64,000 nucleotides of DNA from Candidatus Flexicrinis proximus (GTDB lineage Bacteria; Chloroflexota; Anaerolineae; Aggregatilineales; Phototrophicaceae): contig JADJQF010000003.1 of the NCBI GenBank assembly GCA_016712885.1, positions 434,001 through 498,000 of the forward strand, in the 5' to 3' direction. Of the stretch, positions 33,983-42,560 are shown one piece after another. Numbering within the stretch: the stretch's first letter is position 1; every line of letters begins with the position of its first letter. Both the position numbers and the translations under genes were made by a program. Below the pieces are notes generated by a model. The model worked only from the letters and a program-made list of their open reading frames with translations, was not told the origin of the DNA and did no database searches.

Positions 33983-35674
33983 GTGCAGCGCGACTTTGGA
34001 GATGAAGTACTGATAGCGGTAGTCGCAATTGGCGTTATCGCATTTGCCGTAGTGTTCGGTATCGTGTTGTCATTGGTGGGCGGACAGCAGCCGGATGCAA
34101 TCACTTTAACACCAGCTGCGATTGTCGCTGGACAGACTATCAGCGGCACCCTGCCCGCTGGCAGTACCGAGGTTGGGAACTCTACTCCCTCGGTCGACAC
34201 TACTATTGCGGGCACGGACGTAATGACGGCCGCCCCTGTATTGGCAACCACAGTCGTCTCGACGGAGACTGTGACGTTGCTGGAAACCAGTTTAGCGTCC
34301 GACACACCAGTTACCGCGGCAACCGAGTTGGGCCAGCCGACCGAGGATTCGGCTAGTGTCCAGTCGAATACTCCAAATGAGTCCGCCACTAGCGCCCCGA
34401 CGGCTACCGATACGGCGACGGACGCGCCCACAGCTACTGACACCGCTACGATTGAACCAACAGCTACGGACACCACAACCGACGTGCCGACAGCGACCGA
34501 TACCGCGACGGACGCGCCCACAGCTACTGACACCGCAACCGATGTTCCGACGGCCACCGACACCGCCACGGACGTACCGACAGCAACCGACACCGCCACG
34601 GATGTTCCGATGGCTACCGATACGGCGACGGACGCGCCCACAGCTACTGACACCGCAACCGATGTTCCGACGGCCACCGACACCGCAACCGATGTTCCGA
34701 CGGCCACCGACTCCGCCACGGACGTACCGACAGCAACGGACACCGCCACGGACGTACCGACAGCAACGGACACCGCCACGGATGTTCCGACGGCCACCGA
34801 CACTGCAACCGACGTCCCGACGGCCACCGACACCGCCACGGATGTTCCGACGGCCACCGACACCGCCACGGATGTTCCGACGGCCACCGACACTGCAACC
34901 GACGTCCCGACAGCAACGGACACAGCGACAGATGTTCCGACGGCCACCGATACTGCAACCGACGTCCCGACAGCAACGGACACTGCGACAGATGTGCCGA
35001 CGGCGACAGATACCGCAACAGCAACCAACACACAAACTGACACACCGACCAATACGGCGACTTCGACGAACACCAATACTCCCACAAGCACGAGCACAGA
35101 AACACCCACGCCAGTCCCTACGGGCAGTCTCGATTCAGATGGGCACTGTCTCTATCCGGCGGGTTATAGCCGCTATATGGTCAACGAGGGCGAGACACTC
35201 GACTCCGTCGCTGCGGCAGCAGGCGAACCGGCAGAGAACCTGCTGGGAGCGAATTGCCTATCTCTGGATGCCACGATCATCGTCGGGGACGTCCTTTATG
35301 TACCTTTGGATGTAGAAGTGACTGCGACGCCTGACGGGGAACGGACTTCGTGGACAGGTACTGGGTGCACAGACGCGATGCTGTCCAACATCACAAGTCC
35401 TACAGCCGGCACAGTTGTTGACGGCGAGATATCGATAGTCGGGACAGCATTTTCGGTGACGTTTGGCGGATACAGATTGGAAATTCGCAGCGACAGCGAT
35501 GCCAGTTATGAAGTGATACGAGAACTTGAGATTCCGGCACTGAGTTCCGTACTCGGCACGATTGATCTGACCAACTATGAACCCGGCTTATACTGGCTGC
35601 GCCTGGTGGTATTTACAGGGGCGGACGAAGTCGCGCCCGGCGCCGTCTGTGTAGTACCCGTTTTCGCGCCATAA
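33983..35674 (+). CDS. Membrane-anchored protein with a 21-copy Thr-rich repeat, LysM and Ig-like domains
   Basis: GTG at 33983 with GAGGAG six bases upstream gives 563 aa. An N-terminal anchor (VLIAVVAIGVIAFAVVFGIVLSL) is followed by a linker and 21 tandem copies of the ten-residue unit V/A-PTATDTATD (34394-35023), then a more varied Thr/Pro stretch. A LysM domain lies at about residues 398-440 (MVNEGETLDSVAAAAGEP), then a beta-sandwich domain of about 100 residues with two Cys. The Thr-rich arm probably spans the wall as a stalk and could be O-glycosylated. It sits between the kinase-like gene and an LCP gene, suggesting a cell-envelope role. Confidence 0.8.
   Translation: MQRDFGDEVLIAVVAIGVIAFAVVFGIVLSLVGGQQPDAITLTPAAIVAGQTISGTLPAGSTEVGNSTPSVDTTIAGTDVMTAAPVLATTVVSTETVTLLETSLASDTPVTAATELGQPTEDSASVQSNTPNESATSAPTATDTATDAPTATDTATIEPTATDTTTDVPTATDTATDAPTATDTATDVPTATDTATDVPTATDTATDVPMATDTATDAPTATDTATDVPTATDTATDVPTATDSATDVPTATDTATDVPTATDTATDVPTATDTATDVPTATDTATDVPTATDTATDVPTATDTATDVPTATDTATDVPTATDTATDVPTATDTATDVPTATDTATATNTQTDTPTNTATSTNTNTPTSTSTETPTPVPTGSLDSDGHCLYPAGYSRYMVNEGETLDSVAAAAGEPAENLLGANCLSLDATIIVGDVLYVPLDVEVTATPDGERTSWTGTGCTDAMLSNITSPTAGTVVDGEISIVGTAFSVTFGGYRLEIRSDSDASYEVIRELEIPALSSVLGTIDLTNYEPGLYWLRLVVFTGADEVAPGAVCVVPVFAP
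34394..35023 (+). repeat. 21 tandem copies of a 30-bp unit within a coding region
   Basis: Units start every 30 bases from 34394 to 34994 and each encodes ten residues with the pattern xPTATDTATD. Copies differ mainly in synonymous third positions and in the first residue (A, E or V), with a few substitutions such as PMATD and TDSATD. Near-identical copies from about 34724 onward suggest recent expansion. No non-repetitive spacers are present, so this is not a CRISPR array. Confidence 0.95.
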
Positions 35675-35789
35675 GGACGTGGAGATGGAGCTGGTCGGCG
35701 GGGAAGCGTAGTTTGTCGCGCCTCGACAGGTCACATTGACCGCCGCATAATTGCGCCGTCTGCGTGCTTATTTGCGTATTGGGGCAGGT

Positions 35790-37448
35790 ATGAGAAAGAT
35801 ACTCCGCGTCGTATTCAGGCTAGTGATACCGGCGACGCTTCTGGTGTTGGTGCTTGTTGCAGGGGCAAATCTGGTCAGGACTCTTACCAGTCAACAAGGT
35901 GAGCGCGCAGTCTACAGCCAGCGTGTTGTAACTTATCAGGCAGCAGCGACCGAAATCGGCCCAGACTCAGCCAGCAGTGATGAAGACGAGTCCCGTGACC
36001 GGTTTGGCGGTATATCGGTCGTATCACGCGGCGGACTCGATGTATCCCAGCTGTTTGCGACCAACACTCCGCACGCTGCATCGGTATTTGCGACGAATAC
36101 TCCGGCTGGAGTAGTTGCACAGCCGTCCACCACACCTGAGGTGCCTGTTGCGCAGCCGACGCCGGGAGCCACGGCAACATTTGCACCGCTTCCGACGATC
36201 CTTTATCTTGACGCGCCCGATAGTATTGCCAATGCTCCTACGGCAATTCCGACCGCCTTTCCGGTAATTGACCGGAAAGGGCAGAATCTGTTCAACATCT
36301 TGCTGCTCGGACAGGACAACGAAGTGACCGGCGAAGCCCTGGCGCGTACTGATACCATGATCATCGTGAGTATCAATCGCGACACCAATACCGTGTCGAT
36401 GCTCAGCTTGCCCCGAGATTTGTACGTCTATATGCCCAATGCCGGAATGAACCGCCTAAATGTCGCATATGGTGTTGGCAGCGCGCTGGGGTGGGATGGC
36501 GGGCCGTTCTTCTATATGCGCCAGGTTATCTTGTATAACCTGGGTATCAATGTGCATTACTTCGCCATGATTGACCTGTCCGGTTTTTCGGAACTCATCG
36601 ACTCTATTGGCGGAATCGACTTGAGTGTGGACTGCGCGATTCAGGACTTCCAGATTCAGGGTGCGCAGGTTCCCACCGGAGCTGTGCTGAATGACCCAGT
36701 AGCGCTGCAATACACGCTTCCAGTTGGGTTTTATCACATGGCTGGCAAGGAGGCTCTGTGGTATGCCCGATCGCGCGGGAACAGCGACGACTTTGATCGA
36801 GGTCGCAGGCAGCAGGCCATTATCCGCGCGGCATTCCGTGCGGTGAGGGATCAAGGTATGCTGACTGATGTTGTGGGGTTGCCTCAACTGATCGGCGAGG
36901 GTCTGGCGGCGGTGGAGACCGACCTGCGGTTGGAGGATGTTCTTGGGCTGATTCCAACTGCGCTTCAACTTGATCCTAGCAGCATCGAGACCTACAGGCT
37001 TATCCGCACGTATCATACGCTCCCGTGGCAGCCGCCGGATGGCCAGTTCGTACAGCTTCCGCAGCCGGGGCCGGTCTTTGATCTGATGACCGATTTCTAT
37101 ACGCCCCCGACCGGAAACCAAATTAGTCTTCAGAGCGCGAGAATTCGCATAGTCAATGGAACACAAAATGCCGGATGGGACCGAGTTGCGTCGGATCGCT
37201 TGGCTGAAGTTACTGTTCTGGCCTACGCTGGCGGCGACTACAGCAGCACCGCACAGACAACCACGATCCTGTTCGATTATACCGGGAGTGAGCGGGGGAG
37301 TCTCAGCAGTACTATCTCGACAGCCCTGCACATTCACCCCTCGAACGTCATTGTTCAGCCTGATCCGAACCGTGAAGTGGACTATGAAGTGATCGTAGGC
37401 GCTGACTTCAATCCGTGTGGTGGGGCCGTATTAGCGCCTGAGCCATGA
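35790..37448 (+). CDS. LytR-CpsA-Psr (LCP) family wall glycopolymer ligase with LytR_C domain
   Basis: The 552-aa product has an N-terminal membrane anchor (VFRLVIPATLLVLVLVAGANL) and a Pro/Thr-rich linker. The LCP domain (about residues 160-360) shows FNILLLGQD, RTDTMIIVSINRDT and LSLPRDLYV, with Arg/Asp residues that bind polyprenyl pyrophosphate, and later WYARSRGNSDDFDRGRRQQ. A C-terminal LytR_C-like domain starts near IRIVNGTQNAG. LCP enzymes join polysaccharides or teichoic-type polymers to the cell wall. ATG 35790 is preferred to a TTG at 35751. It follows the repeat protein in the same orientation. Confidence 0.92.
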   Translation: MRKILRVVFRLVIPATLLVLVLVAGANLVRTLTSQQGERAVYSQRVVTYQAAATEIGPDSASSDEDESRDRFGGISVVSRGGLDVSQLFATNTPHAASVFATNTPAGVVAQPSTTPEVPVAQPTPGATATFAPLPTILYLDAPDSIANAPTAIPTAFPVIDRKGQNLFNILLLGQDNEVTGEALARTDTMIIVSINRDTNTVSMLSLPRDLYVYMPNAGMNRLNVAYGVGSALGWDGGPFFYMRQVILYNLGINVHYFAMIDLSGFSELIDSIGGIDLSVDCAIQDFQIQGAQVPTGAVLNDPVALQYTLPVGFYHMAGKEALWYARSRGNSDDFDRGRRQQAIIRAAFRAVRDQGMLTDVVGLPQLIGEGLAAVETDLRLEDVLGLIPTALQLDPSSIETYRLIRTYHTLPWQPPDGQFVQLPQPGPVFDLMTDFYTPPTGNQISLQSARIRIVNGTQNAGWDRVASDRLAEVTVLAYAGGDYSSTAQTTTILFDYTGSERGSLSSTISTALHIHPSNVIVQPDPNREVDYEVIVGADFNPCGGAVLAPEP

Positions 37449-37542
37449 GCCCCGACGCACCGTGCGACTAATCCGGAACAGATACCCCAATGGAATCGTC
37501 GCTATAGAGTAATTCAACTCAGGGCCCCAGGGATTTCATCGC

Positions 37543-38586
37543 ATGATGCGTAAACTGATCTTCACAATCGCACTCGCAATCTCAACAAGCGCCGCAGTGA
37601 TGGCGCAAGGCGACGGCCGAGTAGCGAACCCTTACAGACGCGAAATGCATCCGATTTCCAGCGCCGAGATTATTGAAATCGACGGTCGACTCTCCTTGGT
37701 TTTGCGCGGAGAACTGCCGGACGGCTGCAAGAGTCCGACTGTTGCTGAAGTTCAACAGACCGGAGAAGCATTCTTTGTTGACATTTACCGAGAATTGCGG
37801 ACCAATGTCGAATGTACCGCCATAGTCCAGCCTTACGAGGAACGCGTAGACGTAAGTTCCTTGTTCGAATCTGGTCCGGCGAACACTGATATTCGCGTCC
37901 TAGTGGTCAACTCACGGTTATTCGGGGTTGAGTACTTTGAAGGCGATAAGGTGCCTCTCCTCTCGAACGAGTGGGGCAACGAGACCTTACCTTACGACCA
38001 AGTAGTAACGAGGCATCGGCCCGACGGTGATATGGATATCGAACTCTCAGGTTCAATGCCGGACTCGTGCGCGATTCCTGTTGTGCGCGCGATCGCGGAT
38101 TGGCAGAATCCCGGTTTTGTGTTTGCGACCGCACGGATGGCACGTCCATTCGATGCGATGTGCATGGGCGCCGTCGCTGCATTCAGCATTGTCGCGCGTG
38201 CACCAATATTCGATACGTTTTCGATCAACGGGGTGAGTGTACCGTTTGATCCAGCCATCAACACCGACCGTCAGGCGTTTCGCGAGGAAGAACTCTTTGT
38301 TTCTGGCGCGAAGTTCCGTTGGGTCGAAGGCATACTTCCGAATCTCGAAATCACCGTGAGTGGCATGACCGATGGCTGCGATGAGCCGATTCAAGTCGTG
38401 CCACAAGCACCAGAGGGTAACCGTGTCGTTGTGAAGGTCGTACGCGTCCTCCCGGAGCAGAAAGCATGCCCTGAACTCGCCCGCGAGTTCTATGCTGAAT
38501 TCTACTATTCGCCTCCGCTCGAGGTGAATGGCCCGATGCTCCTGCAAATTGGCCAACAAGTGCTGACAGTCAACCCGCTCCGCTGA
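37543..38586 (+). CDS. Secreted protein of three homologous ~100-residue Cys-pair repeats, unknown function
   Basis: Residues 1-21 are a signal peptide (LIFTIALAISTSAAVMAQ). The rest contains three similar units. Each begins with a strand of the type LSLVLRGELPDGC, IELSGSMPDSC or LEITVSGMTDGC. Each second Cys follows about 30 residues later (NVECTAIV, FDAMCMGAV, EQKACPELA), which suggests one disulfide per repeat. The units end with a strand and a SINGVSV-like or Tyr-rich turn. No known family is recognised; a beta-rich exported adhesion or binding protein is a guess. It closes the operon and is followed by a strong terminator. Confidence 0.7.
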   Translation: MMRKLIFTIALAISTSAAVMAQGDGRVANPYRREMHPISSAEIIEIDGRLSLVLRGELPDGCKSPTVAEVQQTGEAFFVDIYRELRTNVECTAIVQPYEERVDVSSLFESGPANTDIRVLVVNSRLFGVEYFEGDKVPLLSNEWGNETLPYDQVVTRHRPDGDMDIELSGSMPDSCAIPVVRAIADWQNPGFVFATARMARPFDAMCMGAVAAFSIVARAPIFDTFSINGVSVPFDPAINTDRQAFREEELFVSGAKFRWVEGILPNLEITVSGMTDGCDEPIQVVPQAPEGNRVVVKVVRVLPEQKACPELAREFYAEFYYSPPLEVNGPMLLQIGQQVLTVNPLR

Positions 38587-38612
38587 ACGCACGGTGATTT
38601 GAACTAAGAATC

Positions 38613-38641
38613 AAAACGGCGCAGAGAAGCTGCGCCGTTTT
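38613..38641 (+). terminator. Rho-independent terminator after the three-repeat protein gene
   Basis: AAAACGGCGCAG (38613-38624) pairs with CTGCGCCGTTTT (38630-38641) around a five-base loop and ends in T residues. Because the tRNA gene ends at 38647 on the other strand, it can serve both sides. Confidence 0.92.
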
Positions 38642-38646
38642 GTCAG

Positions 38647-38720
38647 TCGGGGTACTCGGATTCGAACCGAGGGCCTCTTGCACCCCATGCAAGCGCGCTA
38701 CCAGGCTGCGCCATACCCCG
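38647..38720 (-). tRNA. tRNA-Pro (anticodon GGG)
   Basis: On the minus strand the gene folds into a full cloverleaf. The acceptor stem is CGGGGTA/TACCCCG, and the anticodon stem CTTGC/GCAAG encloses the loop ATGGGGT with anticodon GGG. The T-arm carries GGTTCGAATCC. The discriminator is A and CCA is not encoded. A strong promoter sits 14 bases upstream and the terminator stem lies just beyond its 3' end. Confidence 0.97.
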
Positions 38721-38733
38721 ATGACTTAAGTTG

Positions 38734-38761
38734 AGTATAGCGGCTTGCCGGTCTCGGTCAA
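38734..38761 (-). promoter_or_regulatory. Sigma-70-type promoter of tRNA-Pro
   Basis: On the minus strand TTGACC (38761-38756) and TATACT (38739-38734) are separated by 16 bases, close to consensus. The tRNA 5' end lies 13 bases past the -10 box, consistent with a very short leader. Confidence 0.8.
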
Positions 38762-39003
38762 GGATGAATGTCGAAAACTCTTGGGCGGAAACGGGAGAAT
38801 ACAGCATTTTGGCCGATAGACTCAGAGCCTGCCGATAGATTGAAACGGGCGGTGATGTGACTTACTGGCACGGACGCGACGCTGGCGTCCACAATAACAT
38901 GTCGGAGTGTGCTAAAATGAAAGGTGTTATCGGCGACACGTACCGTGGTCACCTCCTTCACAATCGGATGCCCATTGATATCGCGCCGCAGCCGCACTTC
39001 CAC
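38758..39003 (-). CDS. Possible small protein or gene remnant, unknown
   Basis: This stretch between the tRNA promoter and the next gene contains a minus-strand frame of 81 codons starting at GTG, with GC-rich third positions like a coding region and an alternating polar/apolar pattern suggestive of beta structure (EVRLRRDINGHPIVKEV). It has no clear ribosome site, no recognised family, and its end overlaps the tRNA promoter. It may be a decayed fragment. The evidence is weak. Confidence 0.25.
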   Translation of the reverse strand: MEVRLRRDINGHPIVKEVTTVRVADNTFHFSTLRHVIVDASVASVPVSHITARFNLSAGSESIGQNAVFSRFRPRVFDIHP

Positions 39004-39035
39004 GCTGCATTTCGGCCAACAGGAGTCCGACGAAG

Positions 39036-39506
39036 ATGAGTTCAGAATTGTGCGTAAATGATGTGTGTATTGCGCAGTGGTGCCCCGCGCAGGCCTACTT
39101 TGACTTGTTGACCGCTACCCTAATTCAAAGAGGCGTCCCGAAGTCTGAACTGGATGCATACAGTTTCAGGGGCAGGCACACCACCCGGGCCACAAGCAGT
39201 GAGTTCCCTTTGAGTGACGAAGCACGCAAGCTCTACCAGGTGGCGACCGGCAGCACTCTCGTAACGTGGAGTGAAGCAGTGCGCTGGGTGGAAGAGCAGG
39301 GCCGGCATGAGGAATCGGTTGTCTTTAATCAACTCTATACGTTTGCCTGGGTACGGCCGGAAACTCCCGGGAACAAGACCGGCACGGCGGACGACAGATT
39401 TACTCCGAAGACGCGTCAAATGGAAGCGCGGAACAATCTTTACGACCTGGCGCATGTCGCACTGCTGCTCAATCCGCCACGCCCCCAGCACATGACTAAC
39501 GAGTAA
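39036..39506 (+). CDS. Hypothetical protein, unrecognised
   Basis: The 156-aa product is hydrophilic with mixed charge, and codon use fits the neighbours. Features visible: three Cys near the N-terminus (ELCVNDVCIAQWCP), a TATLIQRGVPKSELDAYS segment, SDEARKLYQVATGS, and a C-terminal helix NNLYDLAHVALLLNPP. No signal peptide or membrane helix is present. AGGAG lies 12 bases before the ATG, a slightly long spacing. Neighbours give no functional hint: a tRNA on one side and a gap before a SufT-like gene on the other. I do not recognise the family. Confidence 0.55.
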   Translation: MSSELCVNDVCIAQWCPAQAYFDLLTATLIQRGVPKSELDAYSFRGRHTTRATSSEFPLSDEARKLYQVATGSTLVTWSEAVRWVEEQGRHEESVVFNQLYTFAWVRPETPGNKTGTADDRFTPKTRQMEARNNLYDLAHVALLLNPPRPQHMTNE

Positions 39507-39794
39507 TCCCACAGGTCAATATCACCTGCCCAACACGTACGCTGCTCGAAGCGACAGTTGGACTCAGTACCCGAGCTGTGCGGCCGTTAAAGCCTAGCGG
39601 ATTACTACTAAGGTAAAGTTGAGCTTTGACGATGTGTCCTACCGACCCTCGCGGCAAGGTCCAGGACCAATTCAACCCGTATTTCGTACGTAAGAGCTGG
39701 CATGCGACCAGGCGAAAACCTGTCGGTGACCCGCTTGTTCCGCACGTTGGCATACAAAGCAGAGGAGACAGCAGCACTAAATGCCGAGTACGGT
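39507..39794. other. Gap of about 290 bases with possible gene remnant
   Basis: No convincing gene start was found. On the minus strand, the frame ending at 39496 reads as beta-strand-like protein in its last 70 codons (KAQLYLSSNPLGFNG), but its only starts lie inside the SufT-like gene or lack a ribosome site. It may be the tail of a degraded exported protein gene. Confidence 0.3.
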
Positions 39795-40103
39795 TTAGAA
39801 AAGTCCCCAGTCGTCGGCCGCGCCTTCTTCCATCATCGACGGATCCCACATCTCAAGACCCATTTCAATGGTTGCAGGCGTGCCTAGGTACTGCTGAGAC
39901 ACCTGGCGGGTTTTTTCCAGAAGCTGTGGGGCATAGGGGCAAAACGGGGTTGTCATGATCATCGTAACATGACCACGGTCTGGCTGAATGTCGATGTCAC
40001 GAATCAAGCCGAGTTCAATAATATTCATCCCGATTTCAGGATCCACGACGACCCGCAGCGCTTCGCGGAGACCGTCCTCAGTTTTCACAGCTATATCGGT
40101 CAT
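39795..40103 (-). CDS. MIP18/DUF59 family protein (SufT-like)
   Basis: The 102-aa product is one MIP18 domain: EALRVVVDPEIGMNIIELGL, then a VTMIMTTPFCPYAPQL strand with the reactive Cys in the TPFCP position, and a final WDPSMM segment. Stand-alone members include SufT and PaaD, which assist Fe-S cluster maturation. ATG at 40103 follows GAGAGG; a GTG two codons upstream is possible. The gene faces away from sufCBD across a 176-base control region, which supports an Fe-S maturation role. Confidence 0.88.
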   Translation of the reverse strand: MTDIAVKTEDGLREALRVVVDPEIGMNIIELGLIRDIDIQPDRGHVTMIMTTPFCPYAPQLLEKTRQVSQQYLGTPATIEMGLEMWDPSMMEEGAADDWGLF

Positions 40104-40178
40104 CGCCACCTCTCGAATTCCGCATCTCAGTAACTGATTAAAGTTGACCGTGATTAATTATAGTCTTTGTTTGAAATA

Positions 40179-40208
40179 TTGACACTCCAAGTTCACGGCT
40201 GATATACT
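40179..40208 (+). promoter_or_regulatory. Sigma-70 promoter of the suf operon
   Basis: TTGACA (40179-40184, perfect -35) and TATACT (40203-40208) are separated by 18 bases. It lies about 70 bases upstream of sufC. The inverted repeat at 40226-40253 follows within the initial transcribed region, where a bound regulator would block transcription. Confidence 0.85.
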
Positions 40209-40225
40209 CACGGGAGTGATTATAC

Positions 40226-40253
40226 CACGGGTAATTTTAAGCTTTAACCCGTG
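40226..40253 (+). promoter_or_regulatory. Inverted-repeat operator downstream of the suf promoter
   Basis: CACGGGT (40226-40232) and ACCCGTG (40247-40253) form 7-bp inverted arms around an AT-rich 14-bp core that includes AAGCTT. A third related half-site, CACGGGA, lies at 40210-40216, next to the -10 box. The arrangement suits a dimeric repressor controlling the suf operon. It is not the SufR or IscR consensus I know, so the regulator is unidentified. It could also form a hairpin in the leader RNA. Confidence 0.55.
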
Positions 40254-40279
40254 TGAAAAACAATGGAGGCATGCGCCGC

Positions 40280-41068
40280 ATGGGCGTGACACTTGATATA
40301 CGCAATCTCCACGCTCGCGTAGCGGGTGAGGAGCGGATGATCCTTCGCGGGGTGAACCTGACGGTCAATCAAGGTGAAGTGCATGCCTTGATGGGGCCAA
40401 ATGGCAGCGGTAAGAGCACGCTCGCAAACGTACTGATGGGCAATCCCGCCTACGAAGTAATGGATGGCGAAGTCATTTTTAATGGCGCGAACATTCTCGA
40501 CATGGAACCCGACGAGCGGAGCCGCGCAGGACTTTTTCTTGCGTTCCAATACCCGGTAGCGATCCCGGGTGTGACCCTGGCGAACTTCCTTCGCCAGGCG
40601 ATCAACGCCCGTATGAAGTCGGTCGACCCTGAAAGCAAAGGCATCAGCATCCCGGATTTCCGCCGGTTGCTCCGGTCGAAAATGGATACGCTGGAGATGG
40701 ATCACAGCTTTGCCGGCCGGTACCTGAACGAAGGCTTTAGCGGCGGTGAAAAGAAGCGTGCCGAGATCCTGCAAATGGCGACGCTTGAACCCACGTTTGC
40801 CATCCTGGACGAAACGGACAGTGGCCTTGACATTGACGCCCTGCGGATCGTATCGGAGGGTGTGAACAAACTCATTGGCCCGAACCTCGGGGTGCTGGTC
40901 ATTACGCACTATCAGCGCCTGCTGAACTACATCAAGCCGCAATACGTCCACGTCATGTTCGAAGGCCGCATTGTTGAGAGCGGTGGCCCCGAACTGGCTC
41001 TCAAACTGGAAGAGTCGGGTTATTCGATGGTCCGCGAGAAATTTGCCGCGGAACCCGTCGCCGAGTAG
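40280..41068 (+). CDS. sufC: Fe-S cluster assembly ATPase SufC
   Basis: SufC is the ABC-type ATPase of the SufBCD scaffold. The start at 40280 (MGVTLDIRNLHARVAG) has GGAGG ten bases upstream; ATG 40271 and GTG 40253 are in frame but too close to or before that site. The 262-aa product shows Walker A GPNGSGKSTL, the ABC signature FSGGEKKRAEILQ, Walker B ILDETDSGLDIDAL and VLVITHYQRLLNYI. sufB follows 12 bases later. Its own promoter and operator precede it. Confidence 0.97.
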   Translation: MGVTLDIRNLHARVAGEERMILRGVNLTVNQGEVHALMGPNGSGKSTLANVLMGNPAYEVMDGEVIFNGANILDMEPDERSRAGLFLAFQYPVAIPGVTLANFLRQAINARMKSVDPESKGISIPDFRRLLRSKMDTLEMDHSFAGRYLNEGFSGGEKKRAEILQMATLEPTFAILDETDSGLDIDALRIVSEGVNKLIGPNLGVLVITHYQRLLNYIKPQYVHVMFEGRIVESGGPELALKLEESGYSMVREKFAAEPVAE

Positions 41069-41080
41069 GGGAGAAATCTG

Positions 41081-42529
41081 ATGGTTGACTTTGTCCTGAG
41101 CGACAAGCAGTTCACCACCGAAGAAGCGCAGCTGAAAGACGTTCGTGAATCTTACGATGAAGCCTTCGGTTTTCACGATGATTCCGTAAACTATAGCTAC
41201 GTGAGCGAAAAGGGCATCGACGCTGAAACTGTTCGTGGCATTAGCCGGATGAAGAACGAACCCGAATGGATGACCGAAATACGGCTGAAGGCGTATCAGA
41301 TCTTCATAGAAAAGCCCACTCCGGAGTGGGGCGGCGATCTGAGCGGAATCGACTATGACGACATCTTCTATTACGTTCGCGCGACCGATAAGGCCGAGCG
41401 CGACTGGGATGAAGTCCCCGATGACATTCGCCGGACATTTGACCGGTTGGGTATACCCGAAGCCGAGCAGAAATTCCTGCAGGGTGTAAGCGCCCAGTAC
41501 GACAGCGAGTCGGTTTACCACAATCTGCGTAAAGACCTCGAGTCAAAAGGCGTGCTGTTCCTGGACATGGATTCGGCACTGCGCGAACACCCGGAGATCA
41601 TCCGAGAGTATTTTGGGACGATTATTCCGTCATCAGATAACAAATTCGCTGCATTGAACACGGCTGTATGGTCGGGCGGTTCGTTCATCTACGTCCCCAA
41701 GGGCGTTCATATCGATATGCCGCTTCAGGCGTATTTCCGCATCAATACCAAGAACATGGGTCAGTTTGAGCGTACGTTGATCATCGTCGACGAGGGCGCC
41801 TACGTACATTACGTCGAGGGCTGCACCGCGCCAACCTATAGCTCAAACAGCCTGCACTCCGCGGTGGTCGAGATTATCGTTAAGGACGGTGGGCGCTGCC
41901 GCTATACGACTATTCAGAACTGGTCTAACAACGTCTACAACCTGGTCACCAAGCGCGCTGTCGCCTACAAGAATGCGACGATGGAGTGGGTGGACGGAAA
42001 CCTGGGAAGCAAACTCACCATGAAGTACCCAGCCGTGATACTGGCGGGGGAGGGCGCGCACGGTGAAGTTCTATCGATCGCGTTTGCCGGTAAAGGGCAG
42101 CATCAGGATGCCGGGGCAAAAATCACGCATCTTGCACCCAATACGACGAGCCAGATTATCAGCAAGTCGATCAGCAAAGACGGCGGCCGCGCAAGCTACC
42201 GCGGGTTGCTCAAGATCGTAGAAGGCGCCGACAACGTCAAGAGTAATGTGGTCTGCGATGCGCTGCTCCTCGATGATCGCAGTCGATCGGACACCTATCC
42301 GACGATTGAAGTCGATGCTAAACGCGTCACTATGGGGCACGAGGCATCAGTCAGCAAGGTCGGTGAAGATCAGCTCTTCTATTTGATGAGCCGAGGCATG
42401 AGCGAAGACGAAGCTAATGCAATGGTCGTCAACGGCTTTATCGAGCCGCTCGTGAAAGAACTGCCGATGGAATATGCGCTCGAACTGAACCGGCTAATTC
42501 AAATTCAGCTTGAGGGTTCGATCGGCTAA
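41081..42529 (+). CDS. sufB: Fe-S cluster assembly scaffold SufB
   Basis: SufB is the main scaffold of the Suf system, receiving sulfur from SufS/SufU. The 482-aa length is typical. Conserved parts: FYYVRATDKAERDWDEVPDD, NTAVWSGGSFIYVPKGVHI, VEGCTAPTY with the Cys used for sulfur, LGSKLTMKYP, and the DRSRSDTYPTIEVDA and GHEASVSKVGEDQLFYL blocks near the end. GGGGAGAA precedes the ATG. It is encoded between sufC and sufD. Confidence 0.97.
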   Translation: MVDFVLSDKQFTTEEAQLKDVRESYDEAFGFHDDSVNYSYVSEKGIDAETVRGISRMKNEPEWMTEIRLKAYQIFIEKPTPEWGGDLSGIDYDDIFYYVRATDKAERDWDEVPDDIRRTFDRLGIPEAEQKFLQGVSAQYDSESVYHNLRKDLESKGVLFLDMDSALREHPEIIREYFGTIIPSSDNKFAALNTAVWSGGSFIYVPKGVHIDMPLQAYFRINTKNMGQFERTLIIVDEGAYVHYVEGCTAPTYSSNSLHSAVVEIIVKDGGRCRYTTIQNWSNNVYNLVTKRAVAYKNATMEWVDGNLGSKLTMKYPAVILAGEGAHGEVLSIAFAGKGQHQDAGAKITHLAPNTTSQIISKSISKDGGRASYRGLLKIVEGADNVKSNVVCDALLLDDRSRSDTYPTIEVDAKRVTMGHEASVSKVGEDQLFYLMSRGMSEDEANAMVVNGFIEPLVKELPMEYALELNRLIQIQLEGSIG

Positions 42530-42560
42530 GGCAACTCACGCATAACACAGGAGTCTGCGA

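Noticed and set aside
34394..35023. Regular 30-bp repeats as a possible CRISPR array
   Set aside because: The units are contiguous with no unique spacers and stay in frame within a coding gene.
33934..35109. A 391-codon minus-strand frame rich in Val/Ala
   Set aside because: It is the mirror of the 30-bp repeats on the plus strand; the plus frame has a ribosome site, anchor, LysM and a normal C-terminal domain.
40244..41521. A 425-codon minus-strand frame opposite sufC and sufB
   Set aside because: It is a shadow of two strongly conserved plus-strand genes and shows no family motif.
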